DNA from: Sulfurovum sp. UBA12169 | GTDB taxonomy: Bacteria > Campylobacterota > Campylobacteria > Campylobacterales > Sulfurovaceae | Reading direction: 5' to 3' | Length of the DNA stretch: 64,000 bases | Assembly (NCBI GenBank): GCA_002742845.1 | Contig: DLUH01000005.1 | Location: 62,001 to 126,000, forward strand | Part shown: positions 32,733 to 40,506 of the stretch, in pieces | Position numbering within the stretch: position 1 is the stretch's first letter | How the letters are laid out: each line of letters begins with the position of its first letter | Translations under genes and position numbers: made by a program | The notes under the pieces: generated by a model | What the model was told of the DNA's origin: nothing | Database searches by the model: none | The model's input: the letters and a program-made list of their open reading frames with translations, nothing else

Positions 32733-34310
32733 CTATCTCTCCCCTGCTTTTATGCCAAACCAGAAACCAAGTTTTTTCTGGTTTATTTTAGGCAATATCC
32801 ATTGATAAATGCCATGCGTACCCGCAATGGCGGTAAACATTGAAGCTAAAATACCGATACTCATCGTTAAAGCAAATCCTTTAATCGCCCCTGTACCATA
32901 AACATAAAGCACTATAGCTGCAACCAACGTTGTCACATTGGCATCCAAAATGGATGTAAAGGCATTACTATAACCATTTTCAATCGATTTTGCTACGGAT
33001 TTTCCTTCGCGAAGCAACTCCCTGATGCGCTCAGAGATAATAACATTGGCATCTACCGCCATCCCTACCGTCAAAACAATACCCGCCATACCCGGAAGCG
33101 TCAACGTTGCTCCAAACAGCGACATAATCGCCAAAATCAAAAATAAATTTCCTATCAATGCGATATTGGCAACAATCCCTGCCATCCCATAATAAAACAC
33201 CATAAAAATAACCACTAAAACAAATCCGAATGCCAAAGCAATAGAGCTGGCCTTGATACTGTCCGCGCCCAAGCTGGGACCGACTGATCGCTTCTCTTCT
33301 ACAAAAACCGGGGCAAGCAAAGCGCCTGAACGTAGTGCAATGGCCAAATCGTGTGCTTCAGGAATTGTAAAGTTGCCTGAGATCTGCACATGACCTCCTC
33401 CGATACGCTCCCTTATAACAGGCGCCGAATAAACTTTGTCGTCCAACACAACTGCCATGCGCTTTCCAACGCTTTTGGCTGTAAAGTCTCCAAAGATTTT
33501 AGCCCCTTGCCCATTAAGCGTAAAATTGATCACGGGCTGATTGTTTTCATCAAACCCTACTTTTGCATCGATAAGCATCGAACCGTCAAGTACAGGAATC
33601 TGATGAAGCAGGTAGCGTTCAGGGGTATTGACATCGGTTAAAATCACATCCCCGTAACTTCTTGCTTCATTTTCGCTCATCGTCTCCACTCTCGCGATTC
33701 TCTCTTCATCTACAGCCATAAGCTGCAAGTGTGCCGCTCTTGCTATCAGATCACGGATACGCTGCTCGTCCTCTTGTGTTTTGATACCGGGAACCTCCAC
33801 GAGGATTTTATCTTCGCCCTGTTTGGCTACCGTAGGATCTGCCAAGCCAAACTCATTGAGCCTGCCGCGGATAGTATCAACAGCCTGGCTGATCGCATTT
33901 TGCTGAGTCTGAAGCACTTCTTCTTCTGTCATCATCACAGTAAATTTTAACCCATTTTCATTCAGCACAATACCCGGGATCTCTTTTTTAAGCAATGCTT
34001 TGGCTTTTTCTATATCATCACCATCAAGAAGTTCAAACGTGATTTTTTCTCCCTCTTCTATGTGCAAACCATCAAAAATGATCTCTTCATCATCAAATGT
34101 ATACTTTATGCTCGCTGCTATGGATTTCAATTTTGATTCAATGGCTATTTCACTCTTTACACCAAGAAGCATATGAAGACCGCCTTGCAAATCAAGCCCG
34201 AGGGTGATTTTTTTACCGCTTTGGCTTTGCATTAACGAAGGAATAGAAAACACTACTCCGAAAATAAGTGCAAATACAAAAAGTATTACCCTGTAATTAA
34301 GCGTTTTCAT
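32733..34310 (-). CDS. secD: Protein translocase subunit SecD
   Basis: Membrane subunit of SecDF with a large first periplasmic domain. Characteristic blocks are 'KKITLGLDLQGGLHMLLG' near the start, 'VRGRLNEFGLADPTV' style sequence mid-protein, 'SGALLAPVFVEEKRSVGPSLGADS' split over the fourth region, and the proton-relay segment 'VGMAVDANVIISERIRE'. The frame opens at 34337, but the ATG at 34310, overlapping the yajC stop by 14 nt, puts the first membrane helix near residues 8-26 and gives 525 residues. Translation is probably coupled to yajC. Confidence 0.96.
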   Translation of the reverse strand: MKTLNYRVILFVFALIFGVVFSIPSLMQSQSGKKITLGLDLQGGLHMLLGVKSEIAIESKLKSIAASIKYTFDDEEIIFDGLHIEEGEKITFELLDGDDIEKAKALLKKEIPGIVLNENGLKFTVMMTEEEVLQTQQNAISQAVDTIRGRLNEFGLADPTVAKQGEDKILVEVPGIKTQEDEQRIRDLIARAAHLQLMAVDEERIARVETMSENEARSYGDVILTDVNTPERYLLHQIPVLDGSMLIDAKVGFDENNQPVINFTLNGQGAKIFGDFTAKSVGKRMAVVLDDKVYSAPVIRERIGGGHVQISGNFTIPEAHDLAIALRSGALLAPVFVEEKRSVGPSLGADSIKASSIALAFGFVLVVIFMVFYYGMAGIVANIALIGNLFLILAIMSLFGATLTLPGMAGIVLTVGMAVDANVIISERIRELLREGKSVAKSIENGYSNAFTSILDANVTTLVAAIVLYVYGTGAIKGFALTMSIGILASMFTAIAGTHGIYQWILPKINQKKLGFWFGIKAGER

Positions 34311-34587
34311 TGGCCACTTCAACCTTTTTCGCCACAAAAGCCCTATCTAGTTTGACAATGGTGTCATCATTTAGTTTGATTTTGATAAAATCTTCTTCAG
34401 GTTTTACAATCTCAGCGATAAGGCCCCCGCTGGTGATAATCTTATCGCCCTTGGCAAGGCTTTCAAGCATTTGTTTGTGTGCTTTCTGCTGTTTTTGCTG
34501 TGGTCTGATAATCAAAAAATAGAAAATCGCAAATAAAATGATCAATGGTAAAAATGAACCAATCATGCTACCTTGTTCTGCTCCCAT
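34297..34587 (-). CDS. yajC: Sec translocon accessory subunit YajC
   Basis: Single-pass membrane protein (96 residues) with 'FLPLIILFAIFYFLIIRPQQKQQKAHKQML', here split as the helix followed by the diagnostic 'RPQQKQ'. The cytoplasmic SH3-like part 'GDKIITSGGLIAEIVK' is clear. The ATG at 34587 with AAAAGGA 6 nt upstream is the start; the frame upstream to 34662 overlaps the 5' end of the divergent lnt gene and has no homology. First gene of yajC-secD-secF. Confidence 0.95.
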   Translation of the reverse strand: MGAEQGSMIGSFLPLIILFAIFYFLIIRPQQKQQKAHKQMLESLAKGDKIITSGGLIAEIVKPEEDFIKIKLNDDTIVKLDRAFVAKKVEVANENA

Positions 34588-34615
34588 AGGAATCCTTTTG
34601 AGTAATTTTTTTAAA

Positions 34616-35881
34616 ATGAGCCAATATTTTAACACCTTTGTGCTAACAAGAGGCTTTTTCATAGCCTTTTTGGGATCTTTGTTTATCTACCTTGATGCGT
34701 GGGGCATTTCATCTCCCGCGCTCAATACCGTATGCGGGGTTGCAGCTCTGTATTTTCTGCTCAAAGAAGAACAAAAGGTATGGTTTTGGGCAGGATTTTT
34801 TATAGGAATCTTTTGGTTTTGGTGGATCAGTCTTAGCTTCAAACACTATGGTATGATTTGGGCAATTCCCTTTGGTATTTTGATTGTTTCGCTTATTTAC
34901 GGTCTGCTCTTTTGGTCTATAGCCTTTATTGCAAATAAAATCGCTGCTTTGCTCTCTTGGAATTATGCTGTCTCTTCTTTGGCCTTCAAAACATTGGGGC
35001 TTTTAGGACTAAGCTATATTCATCCTTTCGGTTTTGACTGGCTAAAACCAGAATTGATGTTTACCAATAGTTATTTAGGGATTCACAAATGGCAATTTGC
35101 CGTCATTGTTTTGTCTTTGAGCTTTATAATACTAAAAAGGCATCCTGTCTTTTTAGTATTGATCTTTTTTTCTTATCAGTCCGTCAATCACATACCTCAC
35201 AGTATTCCTTCTGACATACAGATAGTATCCACACGAGTTCCCGTAGAAGACAAATGGAAAGAGACCTTGCACTTCGGGCAGTTCAAAACTTTTTTAACAT
35301 TGATAGATGAAGCGATTGATGCAAAAAAATCCCTTATCATACTGCCCGAGTCTGTATTTCCTGTTTTTCTAAATCATTCCCACGATTTGCTTGAAGAGCT
35401 GACAAAAAGAGCACAGAAGATAAACATCGTCGCAGGTGCGCTTTACTGGAACGGGAAAGTGCCTCACAACTCTGCTTATATCTTTACGAAAAACGGAGTA
35501 CAAGTAGCCAACAAAGTGCTTCTGGTGCCTTTTGGCGAAAGCAATCCTTTGCCTGATTTTTTAAGCAATTGGGTCAATAAAGTCTTCTATGACGGTGCGG
35601 TGGATTATCAAGCAAGCAAAGAGATGAGCGATTATGCCATCCAAAACAGTACCTATCGCAATGCCATTTGTTTTGAAGCAACCAGCGAAAAACTCTATGA
35701 AGGAAATCCTAAACAGATGATAGTTCTAAGCAACAACGGCTGGTTTGTTCCTTCTGTTGAACCTGCACTCCAAAAGATTTTGTTACAATACTACAGCAAA
35801 AAATACGGTACCACCATCTATCATAGCGTAAATATGTCTGATGCCTATATGGTCAAAAAGGGCATAGTGACAAAGATCTAA
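34616..35881 (+). CDS. lnt: Apolipoprotein N-acyltransferase
   Basis: Third enzyme of lipoprotein maturation, N-acylating the diacylated cysteine in the inner membrane. An N-terminal multi-pass domain (about 1-190) precedes a nitrilase-like periplasmic domain with the Glu-Lys-Cys triad: 'IILPESVFPVF', 'NKVLLVPFGESNPLP' and 'NAICFEATSE'. It is compact (421 residues against ~510 in E. coli), as in Campylobacterota. The frame is open upstream; the ATG at 34616 gives a plausible start, with a TTG at 34598 behind AGGA as alternative. Its start lies 28 bp from the divergent yajC start, the same arrangement I recall from C. jejuni. Confidence 0.9.
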   Translation: MSQYFNTFVLTRGFFIAFLGSLFIYLDAWGISSPALNTVCGVAALYFLLKEEQKVWFWAGFFIGIFWFWWISLSFKHYGMIWAIPFGILIVSLIYGLLFWSIAFIANKIAALLSWNYAVSSLAFKTLGLLGLSYIHPFGFDWLKPELMFTNSYLGIHKWQFAVIVLSLSFIILKRHPVFLVLIFFSYQSVNHIPHSIPSDIQIVSTRVPVEDKWKETLHFGQFKTFLTLIDEAIDAKKSLIILPESVFPVFLNHSHDLLEELTKRAQKINIVAGALYWNGKVPHNSAYIFTKNGVQVANKVLLVPFGESNPLPDFLSNWVNKVFYDGAVDYQASKEMSDYAIQNSTYRNAICFEATSEKLYEGNPKQMIVLSNNGWFVPSVEPALQKILLQYYSKKYGTTIYHSVNMSDAYMVKKGIVTKI

Positions 35882-35912
35882 ACAATAAGACTCAATACAA
35901 TAAGGAATTCTT

Positions 35913-36272
35913 ATGAAGAGCGGTACAAAATTCTGGATACTCCCCATCAAGGGGTATCAGTACATTTCAAAAATGCTGCCGGCAAATTGCCGTTACTATC
36001 CCACCTGTTCAGAATATGCCAAATGGCAATTTGAATTCAATACTCCCCATAAGGCCCTCATGGCAAGTACATTGCGTATACTTCGCTGCAATCAGCTCTT
36101 TGCCGGAGGCATAGACTATCCGCTTATCAGCTTTATCCCTCCCAAGACACCCGTGCCACTCAAGCCGGCTCCATACACTTACAAAATCAACATACACTAT
36201 TGGCTTGTGCCTAAAAATAACCAACATTACTATGTAGTTAAACAGTTCTCCTCGCGTCCAAATCCTGTCTAG
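35913..36272 (+). CDS. yidD: Membrane protein insertion efficiency factor YidD
   Basis: Small membrane-associated helper of YidC. The signature 'CRYYPTCSEYAKWQF' with an upstream 'PIKGYQYISKMLPANC' and downstream 'RILRCNQLFAGGIDYP' identifies the family; the three Cys are conserved. At 119 residues it is longer than the usual ~75-85 because of a C-terminal extension ('KINIHYWLVPKNNQHYYVV') with no known role. It follows lnt by 31 nt in the same direction and is likely co-transcribed. This copy is not in the usual rpmH-rnpA-yidD-yidC locus. Confidence 0.92.
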   Translation: MKSGTKFWILPIKGYQYISKMLPANCRYYPTCSEYAKWQFEFNTPHKALMASTLRILRCNQLFAGGIDYPLISFIPPKTPVPLKPAPYTYKINIHYWLVPKNNQHYYVVKQFSSRPNPV

Positions 36273-36343
36273 ACTCTCTTTTACTCATTTTTAACAAAAT
36301 ATGTGGCATACTCGGATCCTACTATTGCACAGAAGGATTTTAC

Positions 36344-37363
36344 ATGTCACTCATACTCCATTCTCCTCTCGATATGCATCTGCACCTAAGAGACGAAAAA
36401 ATGCTCGAAAACATCGCACAAGCAAGTGCGCATACATTTTCAGGCGGACTTATTATGCCTAATCTTGTACCGCCCGTGAGCAGCAAAGAAGAGATCATTG
36501 CATATAAAAATCGCATTTTAAAAGCTATTGGAAAAGAAACATTTACCCCCTATATGACACTTTTTTTCAAATCCGCATACGATAAAACTTTTCTCGAGAG
36601 CGTGCGCGATGAAATTACAGCTATCAAGCTCTATCCTGCCGGTATCACAACCAACTCCGAAGGGGGAGTAAGCGGTTTTGACATAGAAGAGCTGCGGGGC
36701 GCACTGGAAGCAATGAGTGAACTTGATATCCCCTTATGTGTTCACGGGGAGACAAACGGTTTTGTTATGGATAGAGAAGCAGAGTTTGTGGCCATTTATG
36801 AAAAACTTGCCTCGGCTTTTCCAAAGCTTAAAATTATCATGGAACATATCACTACCAAAAAAAGCGTAGAAGCACTCGACAAATTTGAAAATCTTTATGC
36901 AACCATTACCGTGCATCATTTGATGATTACCCTTGATGATGTCGCCGGAGGGATGCTTAAGCCTCATCTTTTCTGCAAACCCATCGCTAAACGCCCTGAA
37001 GACAGAGAGGCTTTGCTCAGAGTAGCCCTAAACGCTCATCCCAAAGTCATGTTTGGTTCAGATTCAGCACCTCATCCTCAACACGCCAAAGAGTCTTGCG
37101 GTTGTGCGGCAGGTGTTTTTACTGCACCTATTGCCCTTCAGGTGCTTGCCGAACTTTTTGAAAAAAACGGTGCATCACAAGAAAAACTTCAAGCATTTAT
37201 TCGCGATAATGCACAAAAAATCTACAACATCACACCCTTGCCTAAAAAGATCGTTTTAGAAAAGAAACCATTCAAGGTTCCTCAACTTTATAACGGAGTA
37301 GTCCCAATGTATGCAGGAGAAGAGATCGCTTACTCTATTAAAGAAGTCTACGATGGACAGTAA
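36344..37363 (+). CDS. pyrC: Dihydroorotase
   Basis: Zinc amidohydrolase of pyrimidine synthesis, cyclising carbamoyl-aspartate. Metal-binding 'DMHLHLRD' at the start; the carbamylated Lys in 'AIKLYPAGITTNSEGG'; His ligands in 'LCVHGETNG' and 'IMEHITTKKS'; the catalytic Asp in 'MFGSDSAPHP'. This is the PyrC (type II, E. coli-like) family, of normal length (339 residues). Likely expressed on its own; neighbours are unrelated. Confidence 0.96.
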   Translation: MSLILHSPLDMHLHLRDEKMLENIAQASAHTFSGGLIMPNLVPPVSSKEEIIAYKNRILKAIGKETFTPYMTLFFKSAYDKTFLESVRDEITAIKLYPAGITTNSEGGVSGFDIEELRGALEAMSELDIPLCVHGETNGFVMDREAEFVAIYEKLASAFPKLKIIMEHITTKKSVEALDKFENLYATITVHHLMITLDDVAGGMLKPHLFCKPIAKRPEDREALLRVALNAHPKVMFGSDSAPHPQHAKESCGCAAGVFTAPIALQVLAELFEKNGASQEKLQAFIRDNAQKIYNITPLPKKIVLEKKPFKVPQLYNGVVPMYAGEEIAYSIKEVYDGQ

Positions 37364-37453
37364 TGGGGTTTTTGCACCACGTTAAAGACTTTTTACAATT
37401 TTGCAACACAAGACAACCTGTTGCTCAACTAATTACAACAAAAAGGAAAATGC

Positions 37454-38374
37454 ATGATCGCCAATAGTATTGAAGAGCTTATCGGAAACACCCCCTTGGT
37501 CAAAATCAACTCTCTCTCAAAAATAAACGGGGCAACAATATTAGGAAAATGTGAATTTATGAATCCTACCTCTTCGGTCAAAGACAGGATTGCCTTTAAT
37601 ATGATCAACGAAGCGCTCAAATCTGGAGAAATAAACGAAGAAACAATCATCATAGAACCTACCAGCGGCAATACGGGTATAGGGCTTGCCGCTATCTGTG
37701 CTGCTAAAAAAATGAAGCTTATTCTCACAATGCCTGAGTCCATGAGTATTGAAAGGCGAAAACTGCTTGCGCATTTGGGCGCCAAACTGGTTCTCACGCC
37801 TGCTTCCGAAGGAATGAGCGGCGCTATTGCCAAAGCCGCTCAATTGGAAACAGAATTAAACAATGCGAGGGTCTTGCAACAGTTTAGCAATCCAAACAAT
37901 CCTGACATCCATAGAAAAACCACTGCACTTGAGATATTGCATGATACCAAAAATAGTGTAGATATTTTTGTGGCGGCAGTCGGAACAGGGGGCACACTCA
38001 CAGGCACTTCAGAAGTTCTTAAAGAGATAATTCCTGCGCTCCAGGTTATAGCCGTTGAGCCGAAAGCCTCATCGGTGCTCAGAGGCGAACCGGCAGGACC
38101 ACACAAAATACAAGGGATCGGGGCAGGCTTTATACCCGAAATTCTCAATACTAAGATTTACGATGAAGTCATTGCCGTAAGCAATGAAGATGCATTCGCC
38201 ATGTCTAAAAAAATGGCACAGGAAGAAGGATTGCTTATAGGGATTTCAGCAGGAGCAAACCTTGTGGCTGCCAATCTTCTTGCCGGTCGCCCCCAAAATA
38301 AAGGGAAGACTATAGTCACTATACTTTGTGACACTGCAGAACGCTATCTTTCTACTGAACTTTTTGATGCCTAA
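37454..38374 (+). CDS. cysK: Cysteine synthase A (O-acetylserine sulfhydrylase)
   Basis: PLP enzyme that makes L-cysteine from O-acetylserine and sulfide. The Schiff-base Lys is in 'NPTSSVKDRIAFNM', the substrate loop is 'EPTSGNTGIGLA', the phosphate-binding loop is 'VGTGGTLTGT', and the C-terminal part has 'GISAGANLVAA' and 'ILCDTAERYLST'. 306 residues, standard. The start has AAAAAGGAAA upstream. Its last codons overlap the next gene (class IV aminotransferase) by 8 nt, suggesting coupling. Cystathionine beta-synthase-like or CysM specificity is less likely on motif spelling. Confidence 0.93.
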   Translation: MIANSIEELIGNTPLVKINSLSKINGATILGKCEFMNPTSSVKDRIAFNMINEALKSGEINEETIIIEPTSGNTGIGLAAICAAKKMKLILTMPESMSIERRKLLAHLGAKLVLTPASEGMSGAIAKAAQLETELNNARVLQQFSNPNNPDIHRKTTALEILHDTKNSVDIFVAAVGTGGTLTGTSEVLKEIIPALQVIAVEPKASSVLRGEPAGPHKIQGIGAGFIPEILNTKIYDEVIAVSNEDAFAMSKKMAQEEGLLIGISAGANLVAANLLAGRPQNKGKTIVTILCDTAERYLSTELFDA

Positions 38375-38954
38375 GCCGCTGTTTTTAGAGACCGTCAAGA
38401 TAGAAGACGGACAAATTTTTAATCTCTCCTGTCATCAGGCACGTTTTGCAAAAACACGAAAGGATTTTTTCGGGATTGAACACAATCTTCTGCGTCTATC
38501 AAATGCAATAAATGCACCTGAAAAAGGCCTTTATCGATGTCGAATTCTTTATGACGAAAGAATACAAAATATTGAATATATCCCTTATGCGAGCAAAGAG
38601 ATACGCACACTAAAGATCGTCTCTTCAAATCTTGACTATGCGTATAAATATGCAAATCGTGACCCGCTTTTGGCTCTGCTGGAAACAAATCCCGATGCGG
38701 ATGAAGTTATTATTGAAAAAAATGGTTTTCTTACCGATACGACCATAGCCAATATTGCTTTTTACGACAGGGAAAAATGGTGCACCCCCTTAAACCCTTT
38801 GCTTCAGGGCACCACAATGACCAGACTGCTTGATCAAGGTTTTTTGCACCCGAAAGAAATCACAAAAGAAATGTTGCCCAGCTATACACATGTAGCTTTA
38901 ATGAATGCTATGATAGGATTTAAGGTTATAAAAAATATAAACATTTTTTCATAA
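38367..38954 (+). CDS. Class IV aminotransferase, probable 4-amino-4-deoxychorismate lyase type
   Basis: A shortened fold-type IV PLP enzyme (195 residues). Early 'LFLETVKIEDGQIFNLSCHQARF' and late 'DEVIIEKNGFLTDTTIANIAFYD' plus 'CTPLNPLLQGTTMTRLLDQG' fit PabC/BCAT-like enzymes; the PLP-binding Lys is not obvious at the usual place and would lie around the 'NLDYAYKYANRDPL' block. It resembles small PabC-like proteins of Campylobacterota. It probably serves folate (p-aminobenzoate) synthesis, but the partner pabA/B is not here. Translationally coupled to cysK by an 8-nt overlap. Confidence 0.75.
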   Translation: MPKPLFLETVKIEDGQIFNLSCHQARFAKTRKDFFGIEHNLLRLSNAINAPEKGLYRCRILYDERIQNIEYIPYASKEIRTLKIVSSNLDYAYKYANRDPLLALLETNPDADEVIIEKNGFLTDTTIANIAFYDREKWCTPLNPLLQGTTMTRLLDQGFLHPKEITKEMLPSYTHVALMNAMIGFKVIKNINIFS

Positions 38955-38970
38955 GGAAGAGTACAGCATT

Positions 38971-39423
38971 ATGAATCTTTTTCAGACAAAAACATACCGC
39001 AACCTTATATCTGAACATCTTCGAAATACTATCACTTACCTGTTTGGCGAGGATCAAGCATTTGCACTTGCTTGCGAAACAAAATACATCACCTTTACGC
39101 CCCCATTACCCGTTGAAATTAAAAAAACATTTCATGAAACAGTACTTTTTATCATCAGCGGATATGCGTATGAAAGTGCTCAATTAGAAGGAGATTTTTT
39201 CTCTTTTGAAGCAGGATTCGGAAGTGAAAATTTCGGCTCAAAAGTCCACGTTCCGTTACTTGCTATCAAACAAGTTTTTGTAGGAGACGCGCCCATCGTG
39301 ATCAATCTGGCAGAACCTGCAAGCAAAGAAGAGGCAAACCCGAAGAACACTTCAGTAGGCAGCTCGATGGAAGCATTGCTTAAAAATCCGGAAAATCAAA
39401 AGCTTCTCAAAAAAAAGAGATAA
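38971..39423 (+). CDS. SspB-like protein, possible ClpXP adaptor
   Basis: A 150-residue soluble protein I would otherwise call hypothetical. The block 'FFSFEAGFGSENFGSKVHVPLLAIKQVFV' (written here only as landmarks: FEAGFG, then VHVPLLAI) resembles the SspB core 'FSARFGG...VPxxAVxAIYA', followed by a short strand 'APIVINL'. After that comes a flexible Glu/Lys/Asn/Ser linker and a basic, hydrophobic tail 'NQKLLKKKR', the same plan as SspB, whose C-terminal peptide docks on ClpX. The sequence match is weak and is my inference. It converges with the LysR gene and follows the class IV aminotransferase by 16 nt. Confidence 0.5.
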   Translation: MNLFQTKTYRNLISEHLRNTITYLFGEDQAFALACETKYITFTPPLPVEIKKTFHETVLFIISGYAYESAQLEGDFFSFEAGFGSENFGSKVHVPLLAIKQVFVGDAPIVINLAEPASKEEANPKNTSVGSSMEALLKNPENQKLLKKKR

Positions 39424-39425
39424 AA

Positions 39426-39437
39426 GCGCAGCTGCGC
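39426..39437. terminator. Possible short palindrome between convergent genes
   Basis: GCGCAGCTGCGC is a perfect 12-bp palindrome in the 19-nt gap between the SspB-like and LysR genes, followed by CTCTCTT. It is too compact for a standard hairpin loop; the terminator role is uncertain. Confidence 0.3.
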
Positions 39438-39442
39438 CTCTC

Positions 39443-40348
39443 TTAGCAGTGCCCGCCCATAATAAAATCAACCACTTGATCGACATAGGCATTGTGTTTA
39501 TTCTCTTTAGAGTAAACAATATAAAAATTACGGTTCATTGTATAGCCTCTTAATCTTGCCTCAAAAAGCTCACCGGATGCGACATCGTCGGCAATGGCAA
39601 ATTTAGAGATAATCGAAACAACCGGATGATCCACATCTTTTTTGCTTCTTTTGATTGCCTGAAGTACCGAAGTGGTATTGCTTACTTCGCTTAATACATT
39701 GAAATTTTTGCAAGATACGCCAAGTTCCTCAAAAACTTCAGTAATAACGCGTCTTGTATGCGATCCCTCTTCACGGCAAATCCAGCTATACTCATAGAGA
39801 TCTTCTGTTTTAACGATTTTTGGCAGAGGTACATTGCTTACAAGTACCAATTCATCCTCCAGCCACTCTCTATAGATAAGATCATTGTCGAAAATAGGTG
39901 ACTCAATAAGCCCTACATCCAATTTTCTGTCTTTAAGTTTTTCTATAATGCTTTTGCTTAAATCTACACTCAATTGGATGTCGTTATTGATCATCTTTCC
40001 GATACTGTTGAGACACTCGCCGGGAATTACGTATGTTCCTATGGTATAAGACGCCCCCAATTTAAAAGTAATCTCTTTATTGATAATCTTAAGAATATCC
40101 TGCTCTGAGATATGGATCTCTTTTTCCAGCCTTGTCGCTATTTTATAAAGTTCTTCGCCTTCATTGGTTAATTTAATGCCGTTTTTTTTGCGCTCTATTA
40201 CCCTGACTCCCAAATATTTCTCTATAAATTTGATTTGTTGTGTCACTGCAGGCTGGGAAATGCCCAATTTGGCAGATGCTTTAGAAAAACTTCTCTCTCT
40301 TGCCACTGTTAAAAAAGTTTCAATCTTTACAAAATCTTTTAACATCAT
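39443..40348 (-). CDS. LysR-family transcriptional regulator
   Basis: Winged helix-turn-helix at residues 4-62 ('FLTVARERSFSKASAKLGISQPAVTQQIKFIE', key residues A15, S19, Q33) and a two-lobed effector-binding domain ('KLGASYTIGTYVIPG' to the end, with 'RKLDVGLIESPI'). 302 residues, full length. ATG ATG doublet with AAGGAAAA upstream. CysB/CysL-like control of the nearby cysK would be attractive, but the regulator is convergent to the cysK group and lies divergent to the helicase gene, so the target is not indicated. The 158-nt intergenic region upstream is AT-rich and may hold its own site. Confidence 0.9.
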   Translation of the reverse strand: MMLKDFVKIETFLTVARERSFSKASAKLGISQPAVTQQIKFIEKYLGVRVIERKKNGIKLTNEGEELYKIATRLEKEIHISEQDILKIINKEITFKLGASYTIGTYVIPGECLNSIGKMINNDIQLSVDLSKSIIEKLKDRKLDVGLIESPIFDNDLIYREWLEDELVLVSNVPLPKIVKTEDLYEYSWICREEGSHTRRVITEVFEELGVSCKNFNVLSEVSNTTSVLQAIKRSKKDVDHPVVSIISKFAIADDVASGELFEARLRGYTMNRNFYIVYSKENKHNAYVDQVVDFIMGGHC

Positions 40349-40470
40349 TTTTCCTTATTTTTATATTAAATTTAAAACTATTGAAATCATTATATCAAAT
40401 TATACTGAAATAACTACATAACAAAACATTATTTTATATATTTATTTGTGGGCTTTAATAATTTTCACGA

Positions 40471-40486
40471 TATAATTAAATATAAT
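40471..40486 (+). promoter_or_regulatory. Two overlapping-phase -10 boxes for the UvrD-type helicase gene
   Basis: TATAAT occurs at 40471-40476 and again at 40481-40486, followed by an AGAGGAGC ribosome-binding site and the ATG at 40507. Either hexamer may be used; the second leaves almost no leader upstream of the binding site. Confidence 0.5.
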
Positions 40487-40506
40487 CAGAGGAGCAAAGT
40501 TAGCGT

